Assembly: GCF_020085105.1 (NCBI RefSeq)
Contig: NC_058052.1
Location: 13,621,233 to 13,685,232 of the forward strand
DNA length: 64,000 nucleotides
From: Siniperca chuatsi
Lineage: Eukaryota; Chordata; Actinopteri; Centrarchiformes; Sinipercidae
Direction: 5' to 3'
Made by a program: the position numbers and the translations under genes. Below the pieces are notes generated by a model. It saw only the letters and a program-made list of their open reading frames with translations. It was not told the DNA's origin and made no database searches. Position 1 is the first letter of the stretch. Every line of letters begins with the position of its first letter. Positions 12,101 through 24,879 of the stretch are shown here, in pieces.

Positions 12101-13074
12101 TGTGGAATAAAGACAGATTTTAGTAAAGCTTTTAAAATGCGTAAAGTAATCTTCCACATTCTACAAAACAATGCAAACATGCACATACACAATGCTTTTT
12201 GGACTTTGTGATATATAAAGTGGACTTTTAAGCTATAATTCATAGACCAAGAAAAACATTTGTTACCAACCTTCCAAGGCAAAAGGTTTTTAAAAAACCT
12301 AATAGGGGATACAACCTGTTTTAATTAATTTCATTTCATTATTTTTAATAGAAACATCTCAATCCAAGTGTTCTCACTTGAAATGTTGGGTGCTAAAAAA
12401 AAAATCTGTGATATACATCTTCTCAAACTTCACTGGAAAAAAGCAAACATGCACTGCAGTCAGACAGAAACAGGTGACATTGATGTGTTATCTATCATAT
12501 CTTATACATCGGAATGTGAAGAAACAGAGAACAGAGAAAGAAGTTTTAAAGCACTGCACGGCTGAGAACCTGGTATAGGAAAGTTTGTGTGAACGTTTCA
12601 CTTTCAGGTGAGTTTCACCGGCAGTAAAAATGTAGCTTTAACTACAAATGAATAACCCTGAGTACAGCCATACTTGCCCTTTTTATTTTCAGGTAACATT
12701 TATAGGTCCTTTTATGGACTCTGCTGTTATGTTTATACAATCATATATTTACATTTACAAGTTTTATATGTCAACAATCCTTTGAGGTCAGCATTGACTC
12801 TGCTGATCCTTATTTAAATAGATAAACTGTAAAAGAAACATTGAGCAGCTGTTGTTGAAGCATATCTAATCATAACGTACACTGCACATCACAACCTTGT
12901 ACAAACGGCATATCTATTTATCACAAACCTCCCACTGTTCAGAGAATTCATTTTAAAACTGAGGCGTTTGATATTCTTACAGAGCTGCTGTTTCTTGCTG
13001 AATACTTCTTAGAGGCTTCAAAAGCACAGCGAGCTAGCCACAACACCATTATCTCATGCTCAACAGAAACTTAC

Positions 13075-13200
13075 ATTTAGGTTGTGAACTTGTGAAAATC
13101 CTCTCGACTGCTCCCAGAATATCCGTCTTGGATTGATGAATGTTCGTTCAACTTATGTTCAATATCTGGAGAAGCTAGTGTCTGCCAGCTGGAAGAAACA
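13075..13200 (-). other. fam83b: Candidate 5' non-coding exon of fam83b
   Basis: The coding exon at 11018 appears to be preceded by an acceptor, so a 5' non-coding exon is needed. A strong donor, AAT|GTAAGT, sits at 13075/13074 on the minus strand. The 120 bases upstream are less AT-rich than their surroundings. The 5' edge is a guess and no TATA box is evident; transcript data would be required. Confidence 0.3.
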
Positions 13201-14313
13201 AAGACAAGGAGGTGTCTCAACATGATAAGCAGTCTGCAGATAGAGGGTGTGGATTCCAGTTTTGACATGCAAATGGTCTGGTTTGAAACTTGCACACAGG
13301 CCGCCATAAACCTGTTTGAGACTTTTAGCCACTCCCCTCCTCCCTTCAGGGACAAAGTTCACTCTGACGAAAATCAAGATAATGACGAACATAAAGAGGT
13401 TTTGATGAAAACTTCAGGGTAAGAGGCACTGGACCCGGAAGGCTAAAGGTCAGTGTGACCTTTTTCAATGGCTGTACATGTTCACTCATAAAAAATCCTC
13501 CAGACATGTTCGTTGTATTTTTGAATATCTATTTTGTATTAATTGCACAAAAATCCTCTGAGTAGCAGCTTTCCAAGGAGGCAAAGTGTGTGTCACAATG
13601 TGTCATATTCACACTCATTCATTCATGTCCTTTTACAGTATATATTGTATGCTCATGGCTTTGTGGATATAGCTGTGCAAAGTTTCATGTTTCAGACAGA
13701 TTCAATTGATAGTTTAGTAATGTTTTTGTCACTCATAATTCATAATTGTGTTAAAAAATAACATATTGTTGTGGTAAAGATTTCCACTGCTGACACTCAA
13801 ACTGCAAACATACATTCATAACATTATGTGCACATTTTTTTGTAAAGACTCTTCACAAAACCCTTCTACAAAAGCAAAATTTGCATCTTATCAATGGCTT
13901 GTCATTTTCATTTAGGAAATACACAAAACATTACAAATGTTTACCTTCAACTCTAAATGTTTCTACCACGCTACCATTTCCTTCAGATTCAAGCAGAAAT
14001 CAAATAAGATTAACTGAACAAATTCACCTGAAATATTTGTTTTCTGACTGAATCTGAAAGCAGATTGCGTCGCATGCATAAATGTAGTTATTTTGCTGAA
14101 CATATATCAGGCATTTTTAGTCATACTGAATGAATTGATCATTTTGGCCTTGCTCAAGGTAAAATTGTGGGAGTTCAGGTTGAAAAACTAATTACATTTG
14201 CAATCATTGAAATTTAAAATTGAAAACGACACTTGTCATGTTAAATTATTCACAGCAAGTGATAATAAATTGGCGTTTTTGATTAGTCCTTCGTTTTTTT
14301 ATTTAAAGTGTCT

Positions 14314-14320
<7 letters not shown>
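13201..14320. other. Upstream side of fam83b, no feature recognised
   Basis: A fam83b promoter should lie in or near the start of this stretch if the non-coding exon call is right, but no TATA box or CpG cluster is evident. Confidence 0.4.

Positions 14321-14362
<42 letters not shown>
14321..14362. repeat. TG microsatellite followed by CACGCGCACAC
   Basis: About 21 uninterrupted TG units, directly followed by alternating CACGCGCACACAGGCACGCG to about 14383. The whole tract alternates purine and pyrimidine. Confidence 0.97.
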
Positions 14363-14363
<1 letters not shown>

Positions 14364-14621
14364 ACGCGCACACAGGCACGCGTTTTTCTCAATTTGACTC
14401 TCAAAATCAAATGTTACTGCTTCAAAAGTGTTAATCAGACACCAATACTGCCCGTAAGCCAGTGTGACAGGAATTCTTCAACCCTCCAGTGGTGGAGAAA
14501 CTTTAGAGTCTGGATGTCATCCAGCGTCAGTCAATCTCCACATTCAGCCCCAAAGCATTTGTCAGGTCAGTCCATGTCCATAACACCAGTCCTCCCACAG
14601 GCTGTAGCATATAGACACACG

Positions 14622-14653
14622 CACTCTCTCTCTCACACACACACACACACACA
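14622..14653. repeat. CT/CA microsatellite
   Basis: A short CT tract runs into about 11 CA units. Confidence 0.9.
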
Positions 14654-14790
14654 ATGACCTCACCACCAAATACATGGACATGCAAATACACACTGCACAG
14701 GTGGTTACGTGTTCACAAAGATACTTTCCCAGGCTGCAACTCCAGGTTGAGAAAGAGCCAAAACAGTCAGTTTAATCACTAAGAATACTC

Positions 14791-15000
14791 AAAGGAATAA
14801 TTTGACATCTTGGGAAATATGCTTATTCGCTTTCTTGCCAGGAGTTAGAAGAGAAGATCGATACCACTTATTGCAGCACATAGACTGGAAACCAGCGGCA
14901 ACAGCTGCTGGTGGTAGCATCATATCTACCGTCCATGAGGGCGGTGTCGATCTTCTCATCTAACTTCCTGCAAGAAAGCCAATAAGCGTATTTCCCAAAA
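14791..15000. repeat. Fold-back MITE copy 2, simple palindromic form
   Basis: The left end GGGAAATATGCTTATTCGCTTTCTTGCC and the right end GCAAGAAAGCCAATAAGCGTATTTCCC are inverted repeats, as are GAAGATCGATACC and GGTGTCGATCTTC. This short copy shows the terminal structure of the family best. Confidence 0.8.
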
Positions 15001-16788
15001 TAACAGACAAAACAACAGAGTACGTAACGTAGTAACGATCTTAATAAAAGATGGTTATCATGTTTTTGATTTAGCTACACAATGTGCTACATCAGAGGAG
15101 ACATTGAGAAGATTGATGAGAAATATGGTTAACAGGCAGTCACTAAACTCTGTCAGTCATTCGTTGAAAGACCATTAATATATTATCAAATCACTTGAAT
15201 TTGATCTGTAAATAAATCCATCCATAGCAACTTAACTCAATTGAATGAATGTCAGTAATATGTGAAAGGTAATTTCTTCTTTTACTGCCCATTCTTTTGT
15301 GTCACATGGATATCACTGAGATAAAGTGAGGAAATTAAGTCACCATTGTCATAACATGATAATTAAGGCAAAATACTTTAATTAGATAACATACATTTGC
15401 AAACGTACATATTTGCTGTGATCGAATTACATTATTCTGTTTTGGCCCCCTTTCTTCCAAATGACTCATTAATTGACAAGGATTCACAGGAAACTATGTC
15501 TATACAATCATGATATTCTATCACACAGTGCGTGATGTGTAACTTGGATATGTAGACACTCTTACTTTATTAAGACTGAAACACCTCTGGTAGTGCCACA
15601 GTGCTTCACCTGAAAAGAAGAACAAGATACCTGCACCATTGTTTAGTTGTGTCTTGAATCTGGGTGTGTGTAGATTAAGTAACGTATGCACTAAGTCACA
15701 GGGAGTTTATTTTCCTGAAGCAGCCTCCCTGTGAGTCACCTTTTGTGACACCCAATCGCTAGTCGATGCAGTCGCCATGATAAGTTCCTCAGGCTGTTCT
15801 TGGCTACTGCTGGCAAGTCTGAGCATGTGACATGTTGTTGTGTCGTCGTGAAGAGCTTCGAATAACTTAAAGGCAGGACTGACATTTGAATAAACATCAG
15901 CATGACACTAAATACTACGGGGATGGATCAATTTCAAAGGCATTTAATAATATTGTATCATGCCAACATAGCTTTGAGTTCAAGCTCTTTTTGTATTTGA
16001 CTGTAAAAAGAAATATTTTAGATAGTTGTCTTTTGAGGAATATCCTACAGAGACAACAGACTGAGTAGACACAGAATTATAATTTTAATTTCTTAGTCTA
16101 TTCATCACAATTCACACCTTCATCAAGTATCATTTAAATCAACACTCTAGATGATGATAATAATGTTTAAAATGTAAGCGATTTAATAGCATGTTCACAT
16201 AAAAAACATCAAAGGTGTCACCTGAATGCAAGATCTGAATATCTCCACTCAGGCACACATTTCAATACATTAAGGAGAGTTATTTACTCATTTTATTACA
16301 GATGGTTGATAATACCTTGTTTGGTTGTTTATATCATGACAAGGAGTTTGGTCTGTAGAACAAGGAAGGTAATAAATGTGGTGAGGCCACAGCAATCAAA
16401 TACTACTGCTATACAAACTACAGCTACACTTGCCACTTGCCCAAAATAAATTTACATAAGAAATACGTCAAAGCAAACAGAGGCCAGGTGTGCAGGTATC
16501 TTGCCTTTCTATATATCTCTTAATCTCATCACTTATGTTGAGAAATATTCTATCAGGGGACCCAGAACTCCCAATTGGTTCTCCCCTGTTGTTTGCGGCA
16601 GATGAATAAATACACTACATTTGTATTTTTGGTTCTAATTCAATACATGTTTCATAATGCTAAGTTATATAGGACCACTATAGATTAACTGTTTTGGTTG
16701 GTAAATAAACTTGCAGTTTCCTGGCTTTTTCTGCTTTTTTCTAGTTTGTTGCAGTCTGTGACTCTGAGGTTACAGTTAGCCTGTTTAT
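15001..16788. other. Non-genic stretch
   Basis: AT-rich, without conserved coding blocks or clear repeats. Confidence 0.6.
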
Positions 16789-17083
16789 CTGTGTTGGGCA
16801 AGTTATTTGAAACCTTTGATTAATTACATTTCACCTCTTTTGGAAGAGGCGAGCTGTCTCTCCACACCACCAATAATCTAGCATGTCCTGGATCATACTC
16901 AACACTGAAGGCAAACACCAAACTGATATTAACCCACTATCAAACTCCCGGTAAGACAACAAGCTGACCCCCAATATGTCGAAGTGACGGAGCGTTACTG
17001 GGACTAATAACTGTGATGTAATTACTGAAATTCAAATTTTACACTCTAAACGCGTTATTAAGTAATGCACTACTTCAACACTA
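16789..17083. mobile_element. Short hAT-like non-autonomous element
   Basis: The 295-bp segment starts CTGTGTTGGGCAAGTTA and ends in TTCAACACTA, giving hAT-type termini (consensus CAGTGTTGGGC...). Flanks CTGTTTAT (16781-16788) and TTGTTTAT (17084-17091) agree at 7 of 8 bases, the 8-bp duplication expected of hAT. It has no coding capacity. Confidence 0.6.
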
Positions 17084-17091
17084 TTGTTTAT

Positions 17092-18339
17092 ACAGCCAAT
17101 GTTAGCAAAGTGTGGCACCTTTGCCTGCAGCTTTAGCCTGGTGCCAGACCTTTAAACTGCCTTTTAAATACAGTGAATGTAGTAAGTAAAGTATGATAGT
17201 AAAGTATTATAAAGTATTATTGTTTGGTTCATGAAAAATGATATCTTTGCAATTTATGTTGCTGCTGTTATTGCACACCAACCATCGACACTCCTCAGAT
17301 CCCAGAGGTCAGCGTTTTTCTACCTCTAAATGGGCACCAAACTGTCACCACCAATTCATAACGTGGTCATGTCTCAAGTTTACCTCCTCTGTAGAATCCT
17401 GACTGTCCCATTATAGGACAAATGTACTGTATCATAATCTCCTGCATCATAAAGTTGCTATTAAGCTAGACAGTTGTTTGTTGTTCCAGTGTTTAAAATC
17501 ACATCTAACTTATGTAATGATATAGACCTTGTGCATTTCAGCAACAAGGAAGTGCTCTGACCCACGTTATTTTGTCTTGTAACGTCCTGTCTGCACCAGT
17601 AGTGGAAATGTGTTGCATTGTGTAGAATGACGAATGAATTATTCCAAATGATATTATCAATAGAATATGTACATAGTTAGGTGAAATGATGCAAATAATG
17701 TCAATAACTTAATAACCTGAATCATCATTCTGATAAGTTAGCATCAGAACTCTTGAAAATAGTCACCTTAGAAACATCAAGCTGCTGCAACACACAGTAA
17801 ACTAGTTGAGCAAGTTGAGCTAGTTATAAGCCAGTTAACGCTGAACATAACTTTGCACCAAAGATCGTCTTTTTAATCAGATATCTGTGTTGGATGTGGT
17901 GTTGTCAGGTCATGTGACCTCCTGAAAATGTGAACACTTTGAGAAATGTATAGTAGCTGTTTGAACCATTGAGGACCGCGACTGTTTACATGTATTCACT
18001 ATGGCCAGCGCTAGCCACCGGAAGTTAAAATACAAAACCAGAAATGGAACAAATGAAGAAATGGGCGGTCCGCAAAAGATCAGTAGTTATTAGTTTTAGA
18101 AAAGGGAAGTCATCATGGGGAGTGCAAGCATTTAGGTAATGAAATTAATGTCAGAGAGATCTCACATCTACCTGAATCCAAAAGTGATAATATTGTAGAT
18201 GAAATGAGTTATAGTTTCCAATTTAAAAGTTTTATCTAAGTTATACATATTTGGCTGCTATGAGAATCTATGAAATTAAAATATGCCAATAAAACACAAG
18301 CCCAATCCATATATAGTTATAACACGTTATATGTTGTTG
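17092..18339. other. Non-genic stretch
   Basis: I see nothing to annotate beyond AT-rich sequence. Confidence 0.55.
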
Positions 18340-18700
18340 GTTTAATCCGAAGCAGTGACTTCCACGAGTCTTGTTGTCACCTAATGTTAACCAGGCAACC
18401 CTTGAAGACTCCAGGAAGTCACTACAACCGGCCAAGAAATAGTCCCGCACATATCTTTGCAACATGTCATTTTTATGCTTCGATGTTTGTATGGATTAAA
18501 CAAACAAGATATAATGTGTTGATTAGTGATCTTTAGAAGTGCTGGGTTTTTTTACCTTCAGACAGAGCCAGGCTAACTCTTTCACCTTGTTTCTAGACTT
18601 TGTGCTATGATATGCTAACTGACTGCTGGCGGTAGCTTCAAATTTAGTGTAAAGACATGAGTCTCAGCAAGAAAGCAAATAAGCACATTTCCCAAAATGC
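18340..18700 (+). repeat. Fold-back MITE copy 3, long form
   Basis: Contains AAGTGCTGGG, GACAGAGCCAGGCTAACT and ends GCAAGAAAGCAAATAAGCACATTTCCCAAAATG. An inner hairpin pairs GCAGTGACTTCCACGAGTC (from about 18353) with GACTCCAGGAAGTCAC (to about 18423). Confidence 0.7.
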
Positions 18701-21700
18701 TTATTTAACACTTAGCATACACATAACAAGGATGCTACTGAAACATTAAATCCTCCAAATAAATAAATAAATAACATGTAACGTCAACGTACCACCTGTT
18801 TCAATCAAAAGTCAACATAACATTTACATGATAGAAGTTGTAATAATAATGCAAAACCCATGTTTCCATCAACTGTGACTATGTGCATGGTGTATTCAAG
18901 CCAGATCATGACAGTAATTCCATCACTTAACACTCATTTCACAGTCATTCTGTAAATAACTGTCAAATGAGTTTAAAAGGACTGCAGCAAACAAAAGAGA
19001 AAGATGAAATTTGAGACAAAACCATCATGACCTCTGAAATAAACATCACATGTAGTGGGGGCATGAATTAAGTGAAAAGTATGTTCTTCCACTACAAATT
19101 ACATTATATGACAAATTCACAAAATGAAAAGCTCTTTCATGCAGCACACTTTTCACTGAAATATTCTTAAATGAAAAAAATGATATCTGACTGCACTCAT
19201 CTAACTACTTTTTTAAAAGCCTTTTTTTATTCAGTGTAACATCTGTTCATTGTGTTTTGCTCTGTGTTACTGTTTCAGGTAGGCACATCCCCTTCAGCCT
19301 CACCAGCAGCAGAAAAATGGTTGCAGCCATAGTTGGAGATTGGGATGAGGAAAAACATCTTATTTTTGGTTTTCTCTCAGTCAGAATGGTGCTTTCAAAC
19401 ACCAACGCATGCTGTCAGACTACACTGTTCTCCAGCTGGGAACACTTGTTAGAGAGCAGAATATCAAAGAAGCACATTGACAGAGAACAAGTCCATCTGT
19501 ATGTGGCTGTGCGAACACCCACAGTTTTTTTTATGTTCTACTCACATCTAATGCTCAATTCCATCTGCACTGCAGTTCCTTTAACTTCCAAATGGTTCAT
19601 ATCCTTGAAATAAACAAGGTTGCATGACGTGTTGGTGACCACATGTAAAGGCAATAGTGTTTGTAGCTGTTTAAGTGGCCACACTTAAAGGCAGTATGAA
19701 AAGCCTGCAGCGTGTTGCGTCACAATTCCTCCCTTATCTCGCTCCAAGAACACGATCTGTCTCTTGATGCAATTAATCATAGGAATAGTGGTGTGAAGAA
19801 TGAAAAAAGAGTTCAAACTTAACGTGGCAGGCTTCTCGGATTGTCTGTTTCAGAAGTTTACAAAAATCCTTGTGTCTCTGTCTTGAAATACATCTCACCA
19901 AGAAATCCCCATTGAATTGAATTGAATTGAATATGAGGTACCAAACAAATAATAAATTACTCTGTAAACAGAGAGTGGCAGAGGTAATTTAATTAAATAA
20001 AACAAGTAGCTTATTAGCCCAATTCACACCTGTCTGACACAAAGACATGCTTTGTCTTTATTTTATTCGGAGGGCAGAAATTATTTATTATTTCAAAAAT
20101 ACTTTAATTTCATTTGCTCAGAGTTATTTGTTACAAATATGCAATTCTGTTGATTAAAAGGAATAGTGCATGTTGAAGGCGTCATTAGAGTTTGAGGGGT
20201 ATGGCATAAAGGCTAAGAAAGAAAAAGCCTTTAATATGTCAATGACAGTGGAGAAAGTGAAAGCTGAGCTCAGAGAGCTGATGAAAGTAATGCTATCCTC
20301 TAACCCCCTTTACATACAATAAACTCAGGCAAAGTAAAAGCAAACAAGTTACAGGTTAAATTCAATGCTCTTATGACTGCTAATACTTGTGCAGTTGTAA
20401 CAAATAATGTGCATTTATTTAATCATTATGATTCAATTAAATGTATGATTGTTAAAGATGCTTCAGTATTCTGATAGCCACCTCAAACTTCAATCATGTG
20501 TCAAAAGTCCAAATCACGTTAAACATTGAGAAGATGTAGAACTTCACATATACTATAGGCTTTAGAAACAGTATTTTTAATCTTAAATATAATTTCTAGA
20601 ATCTAATCTTCCAAAGATGACTGTATCTTTGACTCCCTAATGACTAAAGTAAACTGACTTCTGTATCTTATACTTATGTCTTACTATCCCAGGCCACTGA
20701 TTCATGTAAACCAATAAGAGAAGAAGACATTTGCTTCCTGCTCACCACACCCTCCTTCCATGATACATACGTACAGTGAAGTTGAAATTATTTAATCTAA
20801 TTCATTTCCTGAGTCTCTGTACATATAATTATGGACATAATTACATTTCAATAATCCAGTGTTCATTTGAAATTTGTTTGAAAATAGATCATGACTCATA
20901 TATAATAGTACATTACTTAATGAAAATCCAACAATGTCCAGTATCTACCCTTTGATGGCTAGCCAATTTACGTCAGTTATTTGAATGAAAGGCAAGTCTG
21001 TTGCTACAGTGCTGAAAACTGCACCCACAAAGGGCTTTTTGTCCATATCTTGCATTTAAAGTTAAAGGGCAATAAAAACGTTGTACTGAAAAAAATGTAC
21101 TGCCTTTTACTTTACAAAGACACCAACTAATCAATACTCTATTGGTTACCAAGAGATATTAGCAAAAATAACATAACAAATAACATTATCTTGAATGTCA
21201 AGTCTAACTGATTTTGCATGCATGCAACATAATTAAAGATATATTTAAATTATAAATTTATATTTATTATAAATTATTTAATTTAAATTAATAATCATCA
21301 TTATCTCCGTTTCAGTTCTAAATTTCACAAAAACATCACTTCCAAAGTTTTGTGAAAACATTGAAAAAGTTGCACTCACCAATTCCTACATAATGTTACA
21401 TTCAGTGAAGTTGTCTCTCTGAGCTATAAAATTTTTTAAAGCAATAATAATGAGAGCAATACAAATATTTGGTTGTGCACAATTATAGCCAAAGACAATT
21501 ACCCTATTGTAATATTTAGACAGCACTTGGCATAGGTTAATGTTTAGAGGATGTCAAGTAAGATCAGTTACAGTAAATAAAAAATGCTTTTGGTTTTTGT
21601 ATCTGTTTGAAAGAGGGTATATATTCTCTCATTTCTCTGGACCAAATGAAATACTATTGATATTTTGAACGTTTCTTTTGATGAAGTGATGTATAGTAAG

Positions 21701-21962
21701 CCAGTAAAAACATGTGATTGAATGCTGGATTTGCAGAGGTCAGGGATAATGCACTACAGCCCTGTCTGCAGGAGATTTGCGGACTTAATGTGTCACACTG
21801 TCTCCCATGATGATGTTCTGTAGGGAGTCAGGATAATAAAGCTCAAGCAACCTCCAATGAAAAAATCATGGATCATCTAAAACATTTTATGTTTAGGTTA
21901 TATTGCCACAAGCAATTCTGAGTTGCTTAATATGCAATAATTGTCGTATGTGAGGTGCTATA
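18701..21962. other. Non-genic stretch
   Basis: AT-rich; a short ATTGA tandem at 19912-19931. No exon-like block with flanking splice sites was recognised. Confidence 0.6.
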
Positions 21963-22400
21963 TGCAGGTAGAGAAGTATGTGGACCCAAAAGCAGATGAC
22001 GAGGAAGCGGAAGTAGCTGGATGACTACCGTGTTTATTGTTGGGTGGAATGTAGGCAAGAACAGGCAGAGGTGAGCAGACAGGTAATGAGCAGACAAAAT
22101 CCAAAATCCAAAATCCAAACAAGGTCCACCGCAGAACAAAGAATCCAAGATAACACAGTCAAGGGCTTGGCAAGGAACAACACCATGTGTACCACAATGA
22201 TCCGACACAGAACAAAGAAAAGACCCAGACTAAATATCCAAGGGGAGGTGAGACAACGAGACACAGGTGCAAACAATCAAGGGAGGACCAACAATCAAAA
22301 CTGGAGGGAAAACACAGACAGGAAGTAAAAACACAAGACACACAAGGGAAGGAGACTACTACAAAATAAAACAGGAAGTGTCAACACCAAAACTACCACA
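21963..22400 (-). repeat. LTR-like dispersed repeat, copy B
   Basis: On the minus strand it begins TGTGGTAGTTTTGG and has an AATAAACACGG poly(A)-like signal near 22040-22030, then a TTTTGGGTCCACA block before the end. It is in the opposite orientation to, and homologous in blocks with, 1172-1595. A triple tandem of the 8-mer CAAAATCC-type unit lies near 22095-22120. Open frames across it are repeat-derived and not genes. Confidence 0.6.
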
Positions 22401-23899
22401 ATAATTGGTATTGCATTAGTCAGTTGTGGTCACGGTCTTTGTTTTTCTAACATATTTGGTACATTTTAAACAAGGAATAACTAACATTATGCATTTAAGA
22501 GAGGTGACAAATTCAACTAAAACAATTGACTGTTCACTGTTTCGTTTGACTGGCCAAAAATATAACAAAATATAAGACACATTTAGAATCATTTAGATTC
22601 CAGATAAAACTTGGAGGACAAATGTCTTCTTCCTATTGCCAAAGTTTTTTTGCCTCCCAGATTCAGAGAGAAATTACCTGACCTGACAAAAAATATTTTA
22701 CTGCTACACAACTGTGTAAAGACCAAAGCTCAGTATATCTCTGTGTTGTTTCAAATGTTCTTATTTTGTTTAGTGTGAGACTGTGGGAATCCAGAGGTCA
22801 GGTGGGTACATAGAAGGTGCTAAGTGTGGAAGAAGAAACAGGTGTGTTAGTGGGCGGTGCTCAAGTAATAAAAGGCAAGACTGAGTTGACGTAGGTGTCT
22901 TTGTCATAGTTTTGTTGTAGGAGGAGGTAGGGAAAGCTGGTTTAACACAGTTCACACAAATATACAGTTATGGTAATTAAAGTATAACTCCAGATTAAGT
23001 CAAATTGCCTCAGTTAACAGAGTAGCTGAGAATCCTGAGGGCTGGACAAGTTTGTTTTTTGAGGGTTTTCTAAGACTACGTATACACTAGGCTGTTTAAT
23101 TTTTAAAATAGCTTTCGTCTGAAAGTGATTTGTGTCCACACTAGCACACAGACCTCTGCCCACAGTGAAACACCTAAACAATAGAAAACACTTAAAATCT
23201 CTTCTTCTTCATCCCCTTTTCATTTGGTAAACAAAACTGCACATCACAGCCAAGAAATGAGGAGTGGGACAGCCCAGCTGACCAAATCATTATTTTATGA
23301 TCGACATAATCAATATAAATACAGGTTAAGGACAACAGCTCTGCTGTGTGTTTGGCTATATTAATATTAAAGATGAGTGAGTTAGAGGCGACAAATGCTT
23401 AATTTTCCTCATACACATACTGAAACACCAAGCTGGTATATTAAGATTTATCCACTCTGGAGACCAATTCCAAAAAGCTCTGTTTTTGGGTGGAGTTTCA
23501 GTTGCTGTGGCACCTAGATTTGCAGTGGGGTGGTGTGGTGGGAACTTGAGTGAGGACACCTCAACCCAGTCTCCTAGAAATGATGTGTGTATACTACTAA
23601 TTTGTTGCGTGGATTATGTGTTACTGGAGGTGGAAGTTGTAGGAGGTGGTTTGGGTGGACAGTGGGTGTACAAAGGGCAGGACTTTGACACCAGAGACCA
23701 GGGTTTGCATCATGAGTCCTGTGTATGATTAGGTATAGGCAACAGCAGCACTTTGGTTAATGGGGCTGTAAGCAATATCAGCATTTATGCTAACTTCCTG
23801 TCTGTTCTTGCAGACTAGCACTCCCCTCCCTCCTCCCCATGTTTCCAACAGTATTAGGCACAGCAGCAATGGAAAGCAGTGGGTCATCTACCTCTGAAT
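22401..23899. other. Non-genic stretch
   Basis: Contains an ordinary-looking GT-rich area (23500-23680). A segment near 22770-22960 has LTR-like composition (an AATAAAAGG box at about 22866) but no defined ends. Confidence 0.5.
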
Positions 23900-23904
23900 A
23901 CAAT

Positions 23905-24512
23905 TGTCACAGTCTGTCTTGTTCTTTCCCCGTCACTCTGCACTCCCTCACCTGATTATTGATTCCCAGCACCTGTCACCCATAGCACACCTGCACATAA
24001 TCAGCCACTCTACTCCCTATATAACACAGCTCCTCACCTCAGTCAGTGTCTGGTCTCGTTCATGGTAGAGGACAGAACGCTAGTTCACCTATCTCCTAGA
24101 ACAATTTGGACTCCCTTCGCCGAAACCTACCCATTCTCTGCTACTGCTATTCAGTACCTCTTCCCTGGCTCCTTCGTGTTCCTGTCATCTGTGTGGTTCA
24201 CTTCAGCTCCAGTCTCAGTGTATCTCCAGTCTTCCGTGTGTGATCACTCCAGCTCCAGTCCCCGTTGAGCTCCCGTCTCCCGTGAGTCTTCCACTCCGTC
24301 TCCTGGGTTCGAGTGTCGCTTGTCTACAGTGAGTGTTACTCTAGTCTCCTGGTTCGAGTTGGATCTACCATCTGGACTTCCCCCTCCTCGCCAGATCTCA
24401 GCCAACTCCAGACCAAGGACAGTAGTTCTCCCCTCATTCTATATCCACGCTTTTTGTATTAATAAAGTACTCACTATTCTCCTTGTGTCTCCGGCCTGAT
24501 CTGTCCGTAACA
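23905..24512 (+). mobile_element. Solo LTR, 608 bp, with perfect 5-bp target duplication
   Basis: The repeat starts TGTCACAGTCTG and ends CCGTAACA, so it has TGT..ACA termini. It is flanked by ACAAT on both sides (23900-23904 and 24513-24517). Inside are a TATA box (TATATAA, 24018-24024) and a poly(A) signal (AATAAA, 24461-24466), the layout of a U3-R-U5 LTR read on the plus strand. No internal retroelement region adjoins, so it is a recombined solo LTR. A 5-bp duplication and this terminus fit Ty3/Gypsy-type fish elements; the exact family was not searched. Confidence 0.88.
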
Positions 24513-24879
24513 ACAATAAAACAAAACATTGGCAAAAAATGTAGCCTGCTAGCCATCTACTGAAGTCACAGATTTACGATACATTACACCCATATGGCAG
24601 TATGAATAGGGTGTTTGAAAATTGTAGCTAGCTAGCTATGGCCAGATAAAACACATGTGGTTATCTGAGTTCTAACAATATAATTTGCAAACATGAACAG
24701 AGCGAGTGGGAATTGTTCATAGTGTTTGTAAAGCCAATAAGTTTGCCAATGGAAACTTGGGAGCAAGTTATTTGAATTGTCAATCACCCAAGCTATGAAG
24801 CTGCAGTTGTCAATAAGAACTTTGTTACCGTCTGATTTGTGCAAGTAACTTTGTTATAATTTTCTATCACAGTTCACAT

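Larger units (their letters stand above)
11043..13074 (-). other. fam83b: Probable first intron of fam83b
   Basis: About 2 kb between the candidate non-coding exon and the acceptor before the ATG exon. It holds a TTAG simple repeat (11585-11611) and a LINE/SINE-like 3' tail (about 12005-12100); otherwise AT-rich with no gene. Confidence 0.4.

Noticed and set aside
14198..14657. Frames with Cys-Val repeats
   Set aside because: They are translations of TG and CA microsatellites.
22034..22369. Overlapping frames on both strands near 22 kb
   Set aside because: They fall wholly within the LTR-like repeat, which lacks coding capacity in its other copy.
24062..24340. Plus-strand frame and GGTTCGAG (tRNA B-box-like) sequences
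   Set aside because: Both lie inside the solo LTR; no tRNA cloverleaf can be drawn around the box.
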